Shown here one piece after another: positions 43,020 to 53,396 of a stretch of DNA of 64,000 bases. Source of the stretch: Pararge aegeria (taxonomy: Eukaryota > Arthropoda > Insecta > Lepidoptera > Nymphalidae); NCBI RefSeq assembly GCF_905163445.1, contig NC_053190.1, positions 18,261,001 through 18,325,000 on the forward strand, written 5' to 3'. The notes beneath the pieces were generated by a model that saw nothing but the letters and a program-made list of their open reading frames with translations, searched no databases and was not told the origin of the DNA. The position numbers and the translations under genes are program-made. Each line of letters opens with the position of its first letter. Position 1 is the first letter of the stretch.

Positions 43020-44080
43020 GCTTTTCGAGTTTTGCGAACCCAAACATTGAGAGAAGGAATATTGTTGGAATAAAGAAAACTTTTTGTTGTTCCAAGATGT
43101 CACTTTTGTCATCATCATCATCTTCCAACCTTCTGCATCCAATGCGTGCTACTTACCGGAAGTCGTCGCACCTTCAGTGGGGGGAACCCTGCAACTACAC
43201 TCCGCTTGCTAAGTCGTTGCTACTTTAACGTTTATCAAAGTTATGTATTGACTGTCCTTTTTTTGGACAATATCACTCTGTTTATTTTATTATAAATTGT
43301 CAGACAGTCGATCAGTGCAGCCTTATTTTCTATTCCCTGCGACCTATATATACCTACAAATATTCATATAACTACAAATAAAGAAATTAAGAATTTTTTG
43401 TCAACAATTTCACATAGTGGAGTTCTGAATTCGTAATATGGGCGTATTACGGGACGCGCTTGCGTAGAAAACTTCTATGCACCTATGCTTAAGTATAAAT
43501 CAAGAAACAGAATATGTCAAAGAATCTCTATTCACCGCTTCCGTCCGGTTGAAATAAGATACTTAAACCGTACAGGTCAGAAGTTCTTCTAGGTACCCTT
43601 CGAAACTTAACGAAAAAACAATGAAGGTGATTTCTTTGAAGCTTTAAAGACGACGTCGGGATAAAAAAACAGGACCTTAACGCCTTAAGCCTTGCACTAC
43701 AAGATCGTCACGTAACAGTAAGAATAATTATGAAATGTTAATAGTGTAACCTGTACGCAGGTTATGGTTTCGCGTAGCAATAAGATGGTTACGCAACCCA
43801 ACAAGTTGTAAGTTATAACTTTGTAGTAACCGGTCCGAAGGGCAGAATGTAGAGCACATAACTTGCGCATATACACAGTACAGACAGTGTTCTTAATATT
43901 TTTATTGTATAATAAGTTAACACATTTCTGTTTTTTTTTATTAACTCGGTTATTGAACTTGTTTCTTTATGAAACACTTGGATAGTTACCCTTTTTATCG
44001 AAACTTATGTTAAGCTTAATACCGTTGTTTGAACCACATGTATTGATACTTTTAATCAAAAGGTCGCAATTAGTGTCAGT
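43020..44080. other. No gene seen
   Basis: About 1 kb without recognised elements. 43100-43210 is GC-richer. Confidence 0.4.
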
Positions 44081-44082
44081 AG

Positions 44083-44183
44083 TGCGGTGACAGCCTTGTG
44101 GTTTACACTGCCTCCTTTCGAGGAGGCCGAGTTCGATGCCCGGCACGCCTCCCTAACTATTTGGAGATATGTGCGTTTTTAAT
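44083..44183 (+). repeat. SINE A-like head, interrupted
   Basis: GCGGTGACAGCCTTGTGGTT, box B CCGAGTTCGATGCCCGGC, GGAGATATGTGCGTTTTTAA. The rest resumes at 44529. Confidence 0.55.
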
Positions 44184-44184
44184 T

Positions 44185-44526
44185 TTAATAATTATTTACA
44201 ACTCTCATTATTATTTACTGTTATTTATGTATTTACGATATGTTAAAGTATTTATAAGTTTTTTTTTCAAGTATTTATCTTATCATGTATTATTTTATTT
44301 GTGTAATCTAGTTCAATTATTAGTATGTAGTTATTCGTACGTATTTTTTTAGTTATAACCTACACTCTGTTATCCCCAAGTTTTCTTTCCTAAAATTGCC
44401 TGGTAGAGATCGATACTAAGCGATAAGGCCGCGTTTTGTATTCAACTTATTTCCGTGTTTTTAATTATTCTTCTATTTTTTTAACTTGTAGTGTGCAAAT
44501 CAAGAGGACAAATTAAATAAATAAAT
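44185..44526 (+). mobile_element. Non-LTR 3' end inserted in SINE A
   Basis: Same tail family as 40640: CATGTATTATTTTATTTGTG, TGCCTGGTAGAGATCGATAC, TAAGCGATAAGGCCGCG, GTGTGCAAATCAAG, ending (AATA)n. No polymerase coding remains. Confidence 0.65.
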
Positions 44527-44528
44527 AT

Positions 44529-44715
44529 AACCGGTGAAGGTAAATTTAATTTTCATCGTGAGGAAACCTAAATGCCTGAGCTTTCATCGTAATGTTCTCA
44601 AATGTGTGTGTCTAGCAATCCGTACTTGGACAGCGTTGTATAGACTATGGCCCATCTCTGTCTGAGAGACATCCTTACCCTGTAGTGGGCCGATAAAGCG
44701 TTGATAATAATGTTA
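44529..44715 (+). repeat. SINE A body and tail, second half
   Basis: ACCGGTGAAGGTAAATTT, ATCGTGAGGAAACCTAAATG, ACAGCGTTGTATAGACTATG, CTGTAGTGGGCCGATAAAG. Confidence 0.6.
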
Positions 44716-44719
44716 ATCA

Positions 44720-45390
44720 GCGGAAACATAGTCAAAATCAGCTAAAAATATAAAACACGCCTTTTAGTTATACCCGACATATAACCATATATTCCTTTGA
44801 CCTTAATTGCACCCCTCATAAGAGGAGCGTGTGGTGCCGCTCTACTCTCGACATGTCAAAAAACCCAGTCTTTCAAAACTTAAATGATGTTTTTTTTATT
44901 AGTATAACACTTACAGGATAATATGAGTGCACTAACATCAAGTTAAATAATCTGTCTAGCACTTATGATATATATTTTATAAGCAATTATTCTTGTTCAA
45001 TATAGTAAATAATAATAAAACTAATCATTCTTGGACGTCCGTATGTCTGACGTACCGGAATATTTTATTTTTATTATATAAAGTAATGCACTGTGCTGAT
45101 TCCTAGTTAATATTAGCGTTCTAAGTACTGTCGTTTAATTATAATTTATCAAAAACTATTTTTTCTATATGCAAGAGTATTTGGAAAATCAAGATTCGCG
45201 CCTGCGCTATGCAAATTTCGTCTCATAAAATCGCGTGAGACATAAAGATATTAATTTTATTTGTTATTTCATTTTAAAATACTTGAGTTTCTGTTTTAGG
45301 ATTTTTTTTTTTAATTTGAACAACCGCTATAAGGCGTTCACTTTTGGATTTTCCAAATTTATTGCAGTTACATTGAAATCATATAAAAAT
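44720..45390. other. AT-rich, no gene seen
   Basis: A 95-aa open stretch from 45235 runs into the element at 45410. Its first part is compositionally random. Confidence 0.35.
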
Positions 45391-45409
45391 ACTTTTTTTT
45401 TAAATAAAA

Positions 45410-45680
45410 AATTACGGATTCCAGTGTTACCAGCGTCTATAAACACAACACAACGACGGGCATGCAAGGAACACGTCCTACGAAATACCGCCCTATCCAT
45501 CAACCTGAGACGTAGGTGTTAAGCCTCGTGTGCCCCTCATGACACCGGCATCCACGCCCTTCAACGGAACACAGCATTGCAACAATGCTGCTTAGCGGCA
45601 GAAAAAAGCACGGTAGTAGCACTTCCCCACTCTGGGGAAGTGCTACTACCGTGCTTGTTTCTGCGGAGCTAAGTCACAAA
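45410..45680 (+). mobile_element. Retrotransposon 3' UTR with a strong terminal hairpin
   Basis: CAACACAACGACGGGCATGC, CGCCCTATCCATCAACCTGA, GACGTAGGTGTTAAG, TTCAACGGAACACAGC, GCTTAGCGGCAG. It ends in a ~40-bp stem (45591-45629 with 45633-45673, loop CTC). It looks like a non-LTR 3' region. The right arm is a reversed copy of the left. Confidence 0.55.
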
Positions 45681-46080
45681 AAGTTCTACTACTACTACTA
45701 AATCAGGTGTACAAGCAATAAAAGAATAATTATTAATTTAGGTGAATTTAACACCCAATTACATTAATTATAAAAATAGTTGGTCATAACTATTAGACCA
45801 TATAATATAATATATACCTAATTGGCGTTTAAATTTCTAATAGTGGTTAACACACATATTAAATAATCTATGCTATATCTATACGTGTAATACGATTAAG
45901 GTGGTTAGTTTGTTTGTATATTTGATGGCGTTTATCTTCGGAACTCCCAATCTGATTTTCAAAACCTATATTTGCGTCAGATAGCCAGGTTATTGAGTAA
46001 GGGTAAAAGCTATGTTAAAAATCCTTATACCATAAAGGAGCACGTAAGCGAAAGAATGCTTGGGTATGAACTTTATTGCT
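45680..46080. other. AT-rich, no gene seen
   Basis: Nothing recognised. Confidence 0.4.
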
Positions 46081-46082
46081 TT

Positions 46083-46275
46083 ATTACCTGGCTAAGTTTG
46101 TTGTGGGCTCTTCTTAGACCAGGGCGCGTTTGGAACCCTCCTAGCTTTAGTTTTAAGTTACCGAATGCAGTTATCACCGTCACCTAACATTAGTGTTAAC
46201 ATGTTAAATGTATGATCGCTTAATAAATGCCTGTGATAAGGTCTACATAAATATTTTTTTTTTGAATTTGAATTT
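46083..46275 (-). repeat. Dispersed repeat J, minus copy
   Basis: CTGGCTAAGTTTGTTGTGGG, CCAGGGCGCGTTTGGAACCC, and the end AAATATTTTTTTTTTGAATT. Confidence 0.55.
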
Positions 46276-46404
46276 TGCTCTTACTAGGTTGCTTTTTAAA
46301 TAGCTTTATGTGGCAATGGAAGATGGTGATAACAAATGGAACACCTGGCTGAGTTTTTTATGCCTTATGACGCCTTTATATTTAATTTTACGAATTTAGT
46401 TATC

Positions 46405-46697
46405 ACCATGATCTTATGAAGCCATTACAGGTCCACTACACGATACGGGTCTCCTTTCAGAATGAGAAAGATTTAGGTCAGAGTCCACTGCTCTGGCCAA
46501 GTGCGTATTAGAAGACTTTACACGCCGCTGAGAACATAATGGAGAACTCTTAGGCATGCAGGTTACCTTAAAATATTTTCCTTCACCATTAAAGCATGTG
46601 ATATCTAATTGCTTAAATAAAAACGCGCATAACACTGAAAAGTTACAGGTGCATACTGGGGTTTGGTTCCCTGATAGGGAAGCTAAAGTCGTACCCA
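46405..46697 (-). repeat. SINE A, full length but worn
   Basis: Minus orientation: GGCCAAGTGCGTATTAGAAG, GAGAACATAATGGAGAACTC, TTTTCCTTCACCATTAAAGC, AACGCGCATAACACTG; the head is GTGGGTACGACTTTAGC on the minus strand. Confidence 0.65.
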
Positions 46698-46699
46698 CT

Positions 46700-47370
46700 T
46701 TTTTTCTTCTTTTCACTGATTATTGAATTTGATTATTACTGAGATTATCACTGCTTCTTCCAACAATCATCTCAGTACCATGTAAAAAATGTAAAACTCA
46801 AAAGCATCTTTTACCTATTGAAATAAATAATGAAAATTGAAATTAATAATTATTTTAAAGCTGTACATAAGCTATACAGTGTACGAGAAATAGCTCTATC
46901 GCTTTTATACAGCTGTTTCAATACAGAAAGTTCGAACTTACATTTTTAACCACGACAATAGTTAAAACATAATATTTCATAACATTTACCTAATCAGTTC
47001 GTTATATCAAAGCAAAACACTGTACAAGTGAAAGCACTAGTTTTTTTGTCATTATTTGTAACAATTTTGAGTGCGAAATGAAAGTTTTAGGCGCTTTCTA
47101 TTTATTATATTGTGTTTAGTGTGAACTTTTATACTACCTAATAGAATGAGAGATAATAGCGGTTTGGGAAATTTTCTCACACCGAACTAAGTATTTTAGG
47201 CCATATTCAAATTAGTTAAACAAATGTCGATGTGTCCATAAAAAACGTTTTTTTTTGAGCCATACTAACCGGGTACTCTTAGATCAAATCAATTTTGTTC
47301 AACGAATTGTACCTAAAAGAGTTATATCCTTTAACTTTAAAGAAAAATAAACAGAAAAATTTAAACAATT
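46700..47370. other. AT-rich, no gene seen
   Basis: Nothing recognised. Confidence 0.4.
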
Positions 47371-47374
47371 ATTC

Positions 47375-47525
47375 ATTGTGTAGTCAAAATCTCCTGATGC
47401 TCCGGTGTCGGAGCGAAACGTGCGTACAGAACATTGCTGAAGATCTGTTTGTGGAGTATAAATATCGAAGAAATTTTAAATTTTAGATTCTCCTGCATTT
47501 CTCGGAGTATAGAAAATTAAGGTTA
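47375..47525 (+). repeat. Dispersed repeat D
   Basis: GTAGTCAAAATCTCCTGATG, CTCCGGTGTCGGAGCGAAAC, GAAGATCTGTTTGTGGAGTA, TTTAGATTCTCCTGCATTTC. Confidence 0.6.
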
Positions 47526-47569
47526 ATTTTCATAATGGGGCCTAATCGGTTTAAATATTATGGATATCA

Positions 47570-47700
47570 TCATCGTCATCACATTTCGCATTACTGGCCC
47601 AGAAGGCACGATTCTCCTCTCAGAATGAGAAGGGTTTAGGCTGTATTCCACCACGCTGTCCAAAGAACTCTCATGCAGGGTTCCCCATGAGGAAGTTATA
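47570..47700 (-). repeat. SINE A fragment
   Basis: ATTACTGGCCCAGAAGGC, CTCTCAGAATGAGAAGGG, CCACCACGCTGTCCAAAG. A further SINE A scrap (GCTTAAAACGCACATAGC, CTTACCTACTTGACTATCAC) is at 47993-48112. Confidence 0.5.
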
Positions 47701-48354
47701 TGTTACAGTAATATTATAAAGTGCGTAAATAACCAAACTTTTGGTAACTACAAATTCACATTTGCCAGATATTTTATTAAATTTATCAGGATTTTACAGA
47801 TACCCTAATAAATATTGATTAGTTTATAGATAGTTTCAACAAACAATTTAAATTATATTTGATTAATAATCAATGTTCATGACATTGATTCGGTGGCTAT
47901 TTTGATATAAATACGATGGCATTATAGATACACTTTAGTCCTACATGGACTCGAACGATGCAAAGATGCCTCCCGGTGTCTTAGTCGTTTATCATATAAT
48001 TATTTGCTTAAAACGCACATAGCTCCGAAACGTAGAAATTCATGGTGAGGATAACGTTCTAACAAAAGGGAGGCTAAAGTCTTACCTACTTGACTATCAC
48101 CGCTTCTTAGAGGAATATGATAACCATTTTTTTGTAGAAATAGTAAATAAATATGGAAATAGAGAAAAAGCTAGCGTTCCGTGTATGTATTGCATATTTG
48201 TTACACGTGTGCCTTTGCTTTACGTGCAAATAAAGGCACTCAATTCAAACACTTATGTCTTACTATCAAATCTGTGAAAAAGAAGAACTGGCAATAACAT
48301 ATTTATCTTTCAGTTACAAACTCAAATATAATATAAGTCGTCTGACTGTTCACT

Positions 48355-48548
48355 TATGGGCATGGTACCCAAAATACTGGCGCTATTGCCCCTTTGAATT
48401 GCTAGACTTAGCCGTTGGGCTAAGTAAGCGCCAGCTCTTTGGTCACGGACGTCAAGACCAATTTTTGGGACACGATGTTAATAAAAATGTTCGTGTCCAA
48501 AGACCATGGGCCCAGAGTCTCAAACGCAAGCGCCGCGAAAACGTAGTC
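48355..48548 (-). pseudogene. Decayed copy of the FETLGPW/QRGN domain
   Basis: One minus frame reads VFAALAFETLGPWSLDTN and continues to an in-frame TAG near 48420. A shift of frame then gives AYLAQRLSLAIQRGNSASIL(GTMP). These blocks match the C-terminal part of the open ORF at 52013-52564 (FVPFGVATLGPWGPEAR, QRISLVIQRGNAANILGT). It is a frameshifted relic of the same protein family. Confidence 0.65.
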
Positions 48549-48614
48549 CTTACAAATAACGGAGTAACGTATTTACCTTGAATAGCTATAAAACGGTTTT
48601 ATAGCATCTACTAT

Positions 48615-48757
48615 CAGTAGCGTGCACTTCATACTTTAACAAAAGCACTGCCTACCCTAAAACTTTTATATTACTCGTGTAGGAGGACAATTATTCCATT
48701 TTATGCCATCTTACTGCTTTATGCCTAAACTGGTCAAAAGCTCTGTGCACGCCACCG
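48615..48757 (+). mobile_element. hAT-type MITE, worn
   Basis: 143 bp. CAGTAGCGTGCACTTCAT at the left and TGTGCACGCCACCG at the right. Flanking octamers TCTACTAT and TATATTAT agree at 6 of 8 positions. Confidence 0.7.
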
Positions 48758-48759
48758 TA

Positions 48760-49105
48760 TATTATATGTTTAAGTCCAGTTGAAACACTGAGGGCTTATT
48801 AATGTATGTGCGAAAATGTTCAGTAATTGATAGTCTCAAACAGAATTTATTATCCTTTTGAACCCATCTCGCTTACAATGAAGCCGCAAGGTTGCGAGAT
48901 AAACTCAACAATACCGGCTGACAAGACCTTATCGTTCATTAGTATATGCTTTGTGTTCTCTAGGACATAACTCAAGTGCCGAGCACATGGAAACCGTTAT
49001 GCATGGGTGCTTCGAACTTGTGTCACTTGTCGCTTATTACAGTCTTCGGGATGCCAATAATGCTGTCACTGATTTATCCTCCAGAGCTTGATGGCCTTGC
49101 AGAGA
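48760..49105. other. No gene seen
   Basis: An 83-aa open frame (48976-49227) starts here and runs into the foldback element. It has no recognised motif. Confidence 0.35.
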
Positions 49106-49108
49106 TTA

Positions 49109-49457
49109 AGGCTGCCAGTCCACCGGGGCGGAGCGAGGCTGCCGAGCCGAGAAACGGAGAAATCTTAACCAATAGGATTGCCACAAAATTTCCGCTCCTC
49201 TTAAGTGGACAGGGACTTGCGAGCTAGTTTAAAAATTTGTATAAAACCGGTAAGCGGAGCGGGGAAACACGGCGGAGAATTACATGCGGGGAAGCGCAGC
49301 GAGTAAATCATCGCTTGCTGCCCAGCTCCGCATATTGAAAAACACAGCAACTCCGCTCCGTATTACTTTCTCACTTCGCTCCGGTGGTCAAACGCTGTAC
49401 GCAACTCCTCTCCGCATTAGTCCATTTCTCAGCTCCGCTCCGGTGGACTGGCAGCCT
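49109..49457. mobile_element. GC-rich foldback element with 26-bp inverted ends
   Basis: The left end AGGCTGCCAGTCCACCGG then GGCGGAGC is mirrored at the right end (GCTCCG, CTCCGGTGGACTGGCAGCCT) with one mismatch in 26. The interior repeats GCGGAGCG/CTCCGCTCC at least six times. There is no coding frame, and no clear target duplication could be set. Confidence 0.75.
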
Positions 49458-49504
49458 AAATAAATAAATATACTGCTAAAATAAATACTAAATAAATATA
49501 CTAT

Positions 49505-49712
49505 TTGGTAACTGCTCTGCTCTTGTGTACAACCTAACCCTTAAGTCTGTGTTTTAATTTTCCCTTGCCTTTGTTGGGTTGCCTGGCAGAGATCGCTTTT
49601 TAGCGATAAGGCCGCCCATTGTACCTGTGTTTTAGTGTGTGGTTTTTGTTTATAATTTAATTTCTGTTAGGTGTACAATAAAGTGAATTTTCATTTCATT
49701 TTCATTTCATAT
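49505..49712 (+). mobile_element. Non-LTR 3' end (N-type tail)
   Basis: GGGTTGCCTGGCAGAGATCG, a perfect stem GATCGCT-TTTT-AGCGATAAGG, GCCGCCCATTGTACC, GTACAATAAAGTG, and a (TTTCA)n tail. Confidence 0.65.
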
Positions 49713-49930
49713 GAAATATATATTACGGCAATACACACATCGCCATGTAGCCCCGAAGTAAGGGTAGCTTGAGTTATAGCTATAAAGATGACCGATGAAT
49801 ATTTTTAATGAATTATATACTTACATAAATACTTATAAAATGCAGATAAACACCCAGGCACTGAAAATAATTTAAGTTCATCACACAAACATTTTGTAGT
49901 GGGAATCGAACCCTCAGCCTTGGACTAAAG
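49713..49930 (-). repeat. SINE B, head truncated
   Basis: TTACGGCAATACACACATCG to box B GTTCGATTCCCACTAC (minus); the head stops at CTTTAGTCCAAGG. Confidence 0.65.
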
Positions 49931-50311
49931 TGGTTATTGTTTTTGCGAGTCGGCTGAAGGGTCTCAAGCAATCGGGGAAAGTATCAGCACGGTGTTGCAC
50001 AGTATTGATTTTTGTTAAACTAAGCAAAAGTTATATAAGTATATAGATACTTTTGCTTAGTTTATTATTAAAATATTAAAATGTGGTCAGTGGATGGCTA
50101 CGTATTTCCGTGGTGTATGCACCCATTGGCGCATGCAGCACAATGCTGAGCTGGCACCTATTTTCTAGGTTGTGCCACACATAACATATGTGGTGTCGTG
50201 AATATTGTAATGTGTTGCGCAATGTAAAAAATAAATTTTTCTTTCTTCTTTCTTTCTTCTTCTTTCACGGTAAGCATGGGTAGAAGACTTTATCTTCTCC
50301 CATAGCTATAT

Positions 50312-51190
50312 TGAGTCCAAGGCCGTGGGTTCGATTCCCACAACTGGACAATATTTGTGTGATGAACATTAATGTTTTTCAGTGGCTGTGTTTATCTATA
50401 TGTAGGTATTTTTGTATAATAATCATAAAAATATTCAACAGTTATCTTAGTAGACTGGGTGTTTATCTATATATATATATATATAAGTATTTATGTATAT
50501 TATTCATAAAAAATATTCATCAGTTATCTTAGTACCCATAACACAAGCTGCGCTTACTTTGGGACTAGATGGCGATGTGTGTATTGTCGTAGTATATTTA
50601 TTTATTTATTATATCTGGACAATATTTGTGTGATTAACATGAATGTTTTTCAGTGTCTGGGTGTTTATCTATATATATATAAGTATTTATGTATATTATT
50701 CATTAAAAATATTCATCAGTTATCTTAGTACCCATAACACAAGCTGCGCTTACTTTGGGACTAGATGGCGATGTGTGTATTGTCGTAGTATATTTATTTA
50801 TTTATTATATATGGACAATATTTGTGTGATTAACATGAATGTTTTTCAGTGACTGGGTGTTTATCTATATATAGGTATTTATGTATAATATTCATAAACA
50901 TATTCAACAGTTATCTTAGTACCCATAACACAAGCTACGCTTATTTTGGGACTAGATGGCGATGTGTGAATTGTCGTAGTATATTTATTTATTTATTATA
51001 TCTGGACAATATTTGTGTGATTAACATGAATGTTTTTCAGTGTCTGGGTGTTTATCTATATATATATAAGTATTTATGTATATTATTCATAAAAAATATT
51101 CATCAGTTATCTTAGTACCCATAACACAAGCTGCGCTTACTTTGGGACTAGATGGTGGTGTGTGGATTGCCGTAGTATATTTATTTATTT
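50312..51190 (+). repeat. SINE B copy with a tandem-amplified tail
   Basis: A SINE B head at 50312-50350 (CAAGGCCGTGGGTTCGATTC) is followed by a tail whose ~190-196-bp unit is repeated. Unit starts are at 50611, 50807 and 50998, after a first, internally rearranged copy. Each unit runs from TCTGGACAATATTTGTGTGA through TCAGTGTCTGGGTGTTTATC and ACCCATAACACAAGCTGCGC to GTATTGTCGTAGTATATTTA. Only the first unit follows a tRNA-like head. Confidence 0.85.
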
Positions 51191-51261
51191 ATTTAATTAT
51201 TATATAAACTGTCATCAACATTGGCGCAATTAACTGTGTTATAATAAACGGGGGTAACGGG

Positions 51262-51352
51262 GGCTATTCCATGTTCCCGTGCTTTAGCAGGTGGACAGGG
51301 GATATAATCGGGGGATATAATTTTTGTCTCCTGCCTGTGCTAGCCCTGCTGG
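51262..51352 (+). repeat. Dispersed repeat L
   Basis: TATTCCATGTTCCCGTGCTT, TAGCAGGTGGACAGGGG, TATAATTTTTGTCTCCTGCC; compare 28425. Confidence 0.5.
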
Positions 51353-51779
51353 GAAAAAAAAATAAAATTTTCAAAAGTATAAAAAATTATTTATACGCTC
51401 TTATATAATTTTCAATTATATTTTATGTTATTTTCTGGACAAGTTATTCATGTTTTCATTTATTCACTTAGAACTAAGTCCAACACTTGCCATCCATCAA
51501 ATGATTAAATATTTAGTCGACCAAAAGAATAAAAGGACAAATATGAAGACCTCGGTGGTAGGTACGTAATATCGTTTAGTGAAGTGGAAATCGCTTCAAT
51601 GTCGACTTAGGGTATAGTCTTTTTTGCATCCTTTAAAACTTGACTCCTAATAATAATATTGTGTTCAGCACGTACATCGACTGACGATAATAACATCGTG
51701 TCAAGAAAAAGTATATAAAAAAATATAATTGAAACACCTTTTGTATAAAAGAACAAGAACTAAAATAAATATAAAACAT

Positions 51780-51945
51780 CGCATGTAAATGTTTTTCGGT
51801 GTCTGGGTATTTATCTGTATATAATAAGTATTTATGTATGTTATTCATATTTGTCAGTCATCTTAATACCCATAACACAAGCCACGCTTACTTTGGGGCT
51901 AGATGGCGATGTGTGTATTGTCGTAGTATATTTACATTTATATTA
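51780..51945 (+). repeat. SINE B, headless
   Basis: Starts GTAAATGTTTTTCGGTGTCT and ends GTATTGTCGTAGTATATTTA. Confidence 0.7.
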
Positions 51946-52012
51946 TTAATCTATTTTAAGTTTAAGGCGTAAATTTGTTATTTAAATATTGCCGAAAATA
52001 AAGTATGTAAAA

Positions 52013-52564
52013 CTAAATAAAATCTAAAACGTCTTCGAAACCACCGCAGCGAGGCACAGTTCCTAAGATGTTGGCAGCATTGCCCCTTTGGATTACCAAA
52101 CTAATTCTTTGGCCCGCTCTAGGATCACCGGTAGACTCGATAACCCTTTTTGATGATTCTTTAAAAAGAGCTCGTGCCTCCGGTCCCCACGGTCCCAAAG
52201 TCGCTACTCCAAAAGGCACAAAAATGAAACTGCTATCCAGGTTTTCATATTTACGTCCGTCTCGGCACTGGTAGCAGCCGCACCCACCATCCATTGACGA
52301 GGTGGCCTGGATGTGCGGTGCAGCTAGGGTATCGACACAAGTTGCATCCCACACAAGTGACCTGCCCAGCCTCCAAGGAATGAGCCTAATACCATCAGGT
52401 CTCTTGCCAACGCTCCGTGCCAAACCACTAGGTTCTAATACAGCTGATACGTGAGCGGTAGCAAGAGATCGTCTGATGATGTCGTTGATGGTGCTATGGC
52501 GAGAGAAGCGACCAGGGCTTCTTGAACAGGAGAGTCCATGGTTACCGTAGGTGTCAACTGTCAA
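52013..52564 (-). CDS. Open 183-aa ORF, C-terminal domain of an element-borne protein
   Basis: An uninterrupted frame, GC-richer than its flanks, on the minus strand. In order it shows GNHGLSCSRSPGRFSRHST (a Cys/His cluster), NDIIRRSLATAHVSAVLEP, GKRPDG, LVWDATCVDTLA, a variable Cys-rich loop (GGCGCYQC), FVPFGVATLGPWGPEARALF, DPRAGQRISLVIQRGNAANI and LGTVPRCGGF. RPDG then WDATCVD is compatible with a PD-(D/E)XK-like nuclease core, which is inference. I recall similar blocks at the C-termini of reverse-transcriptase-bearing invertebrate proteins. A stop lies seven codons upstream of the start (TTG at 52564), so it is a 5'-truncated piece, probably without its own promoter. The decayed relative is at 48355-48548. 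SINE B follows at its left. Confidence 0.55.
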   Translation of the reverse strand: MTVDTYGNHGLSCSRSPGRFSRHSTINDIIRRSLATAHVSAVLEPSGLARSVGKRPDGIRLIPWRLGRSLVWDATCVDTLAAPHIQATSSMDGGCGCYQCRDGRKYENLDSSFIFVPFGVATLGPWGPEARALFKESSKRVIESTGDPRAGQRISLVIQRGNAANILGTVPRCGGFEDVLDFI

Positions 52565-52569
52565 CGCCT

Positions 52570-53275
52570 CTCGCCCTCATAGACCCACCACACTGCTCCT
52601 CTTGGTTGGTGGGCAACAGATATAAACGATGTATTATGGATACAGTAATAAGGGATATATTTTACACTGATACTGGTAACATTTTCAAATCTGTGTGACG
52701 CGTAATTGAAATACAAAATTCCATTTTTTGTGGAAATAAACTTTCACCAAATGCCTTAACACCAACTTTTGTGGCACGACTCTGAAACGTTTGAATAAAA
52801 ACCTTTTTTTCCGCACGTATGTAGTAGTGCTTTTTTAAAAGTTATAACGCAACAATCCAGAATTTCAAGTGTTCAGCCGTTTGTGCAGTAGGTTGTCGCA
52901 GACAACTTGTCCGTTAGTCAGGACAAAGCCTTATTTAGTTACAGATGATACAAGTATTATATATTAGTGTTGCCACTAGCTAATAGATTGATCTGATAAC
53001 AGCGGCACTGGCGCGGTGTTCTCGTATTAATCACATTGTCGGTTGGGAAAGCGAGGCGTGTGCGGCCGGCGGGGTTTTGAAACGCTTTTATTGTTATTGT
53101 AGCCCCATGATCGATGAGGACCCATTACAAGAGCCGTGGACATAATTGTATCGGATTAATGGTCGCAGACCGCCATCGGCAACTTTCTGCTTAGTGAAAT
53201 ATAAATTTCATCGAATCAAATAATAAATAAATGTACAAGGTACTACGTACGATAAGCTACTACTAATTTATATAT
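52570..53275. other. No gene seen
   Basis: Nothing recognised. 53000-53090 is GC-rich without a frame. Confidence 0.4.
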
Positions 53276-53284
53276 ATATATTAT

Positions 53285-53306
53285 TCATTAAACCTATATT
53301 ATAAGC

Positions 53307-53344
<38 letters not shown>

Positions 53345-53396
53345 TTATAAAATAGGTACAGATAAACACCTAGATACCGAAAAACATTAATTTTAT
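53285..53396 (-). repeat. SINE B scrap around an (AT)n run
   Basis: ATACTTATAAAATAGGTACA, GATAAACACCTAGATACCGA and AAAACATTAA, preceded by about 45 bp of (AT)n. Confidence 0.55.

Noticed and set aside
48255..48581. 108-aa plus-strand frame
   Set aside because: The minus strand carries the recognisable FETLGPW and QRGN blocks; the plus frame is a shadow.
50611..51190. Regularly spaced repeats resembling a CRISPR array
   Set aside because: The units are contiguous ~190-bp tandem copies without unique spacers, and they derive from SINE B in a eukaryotic genome.
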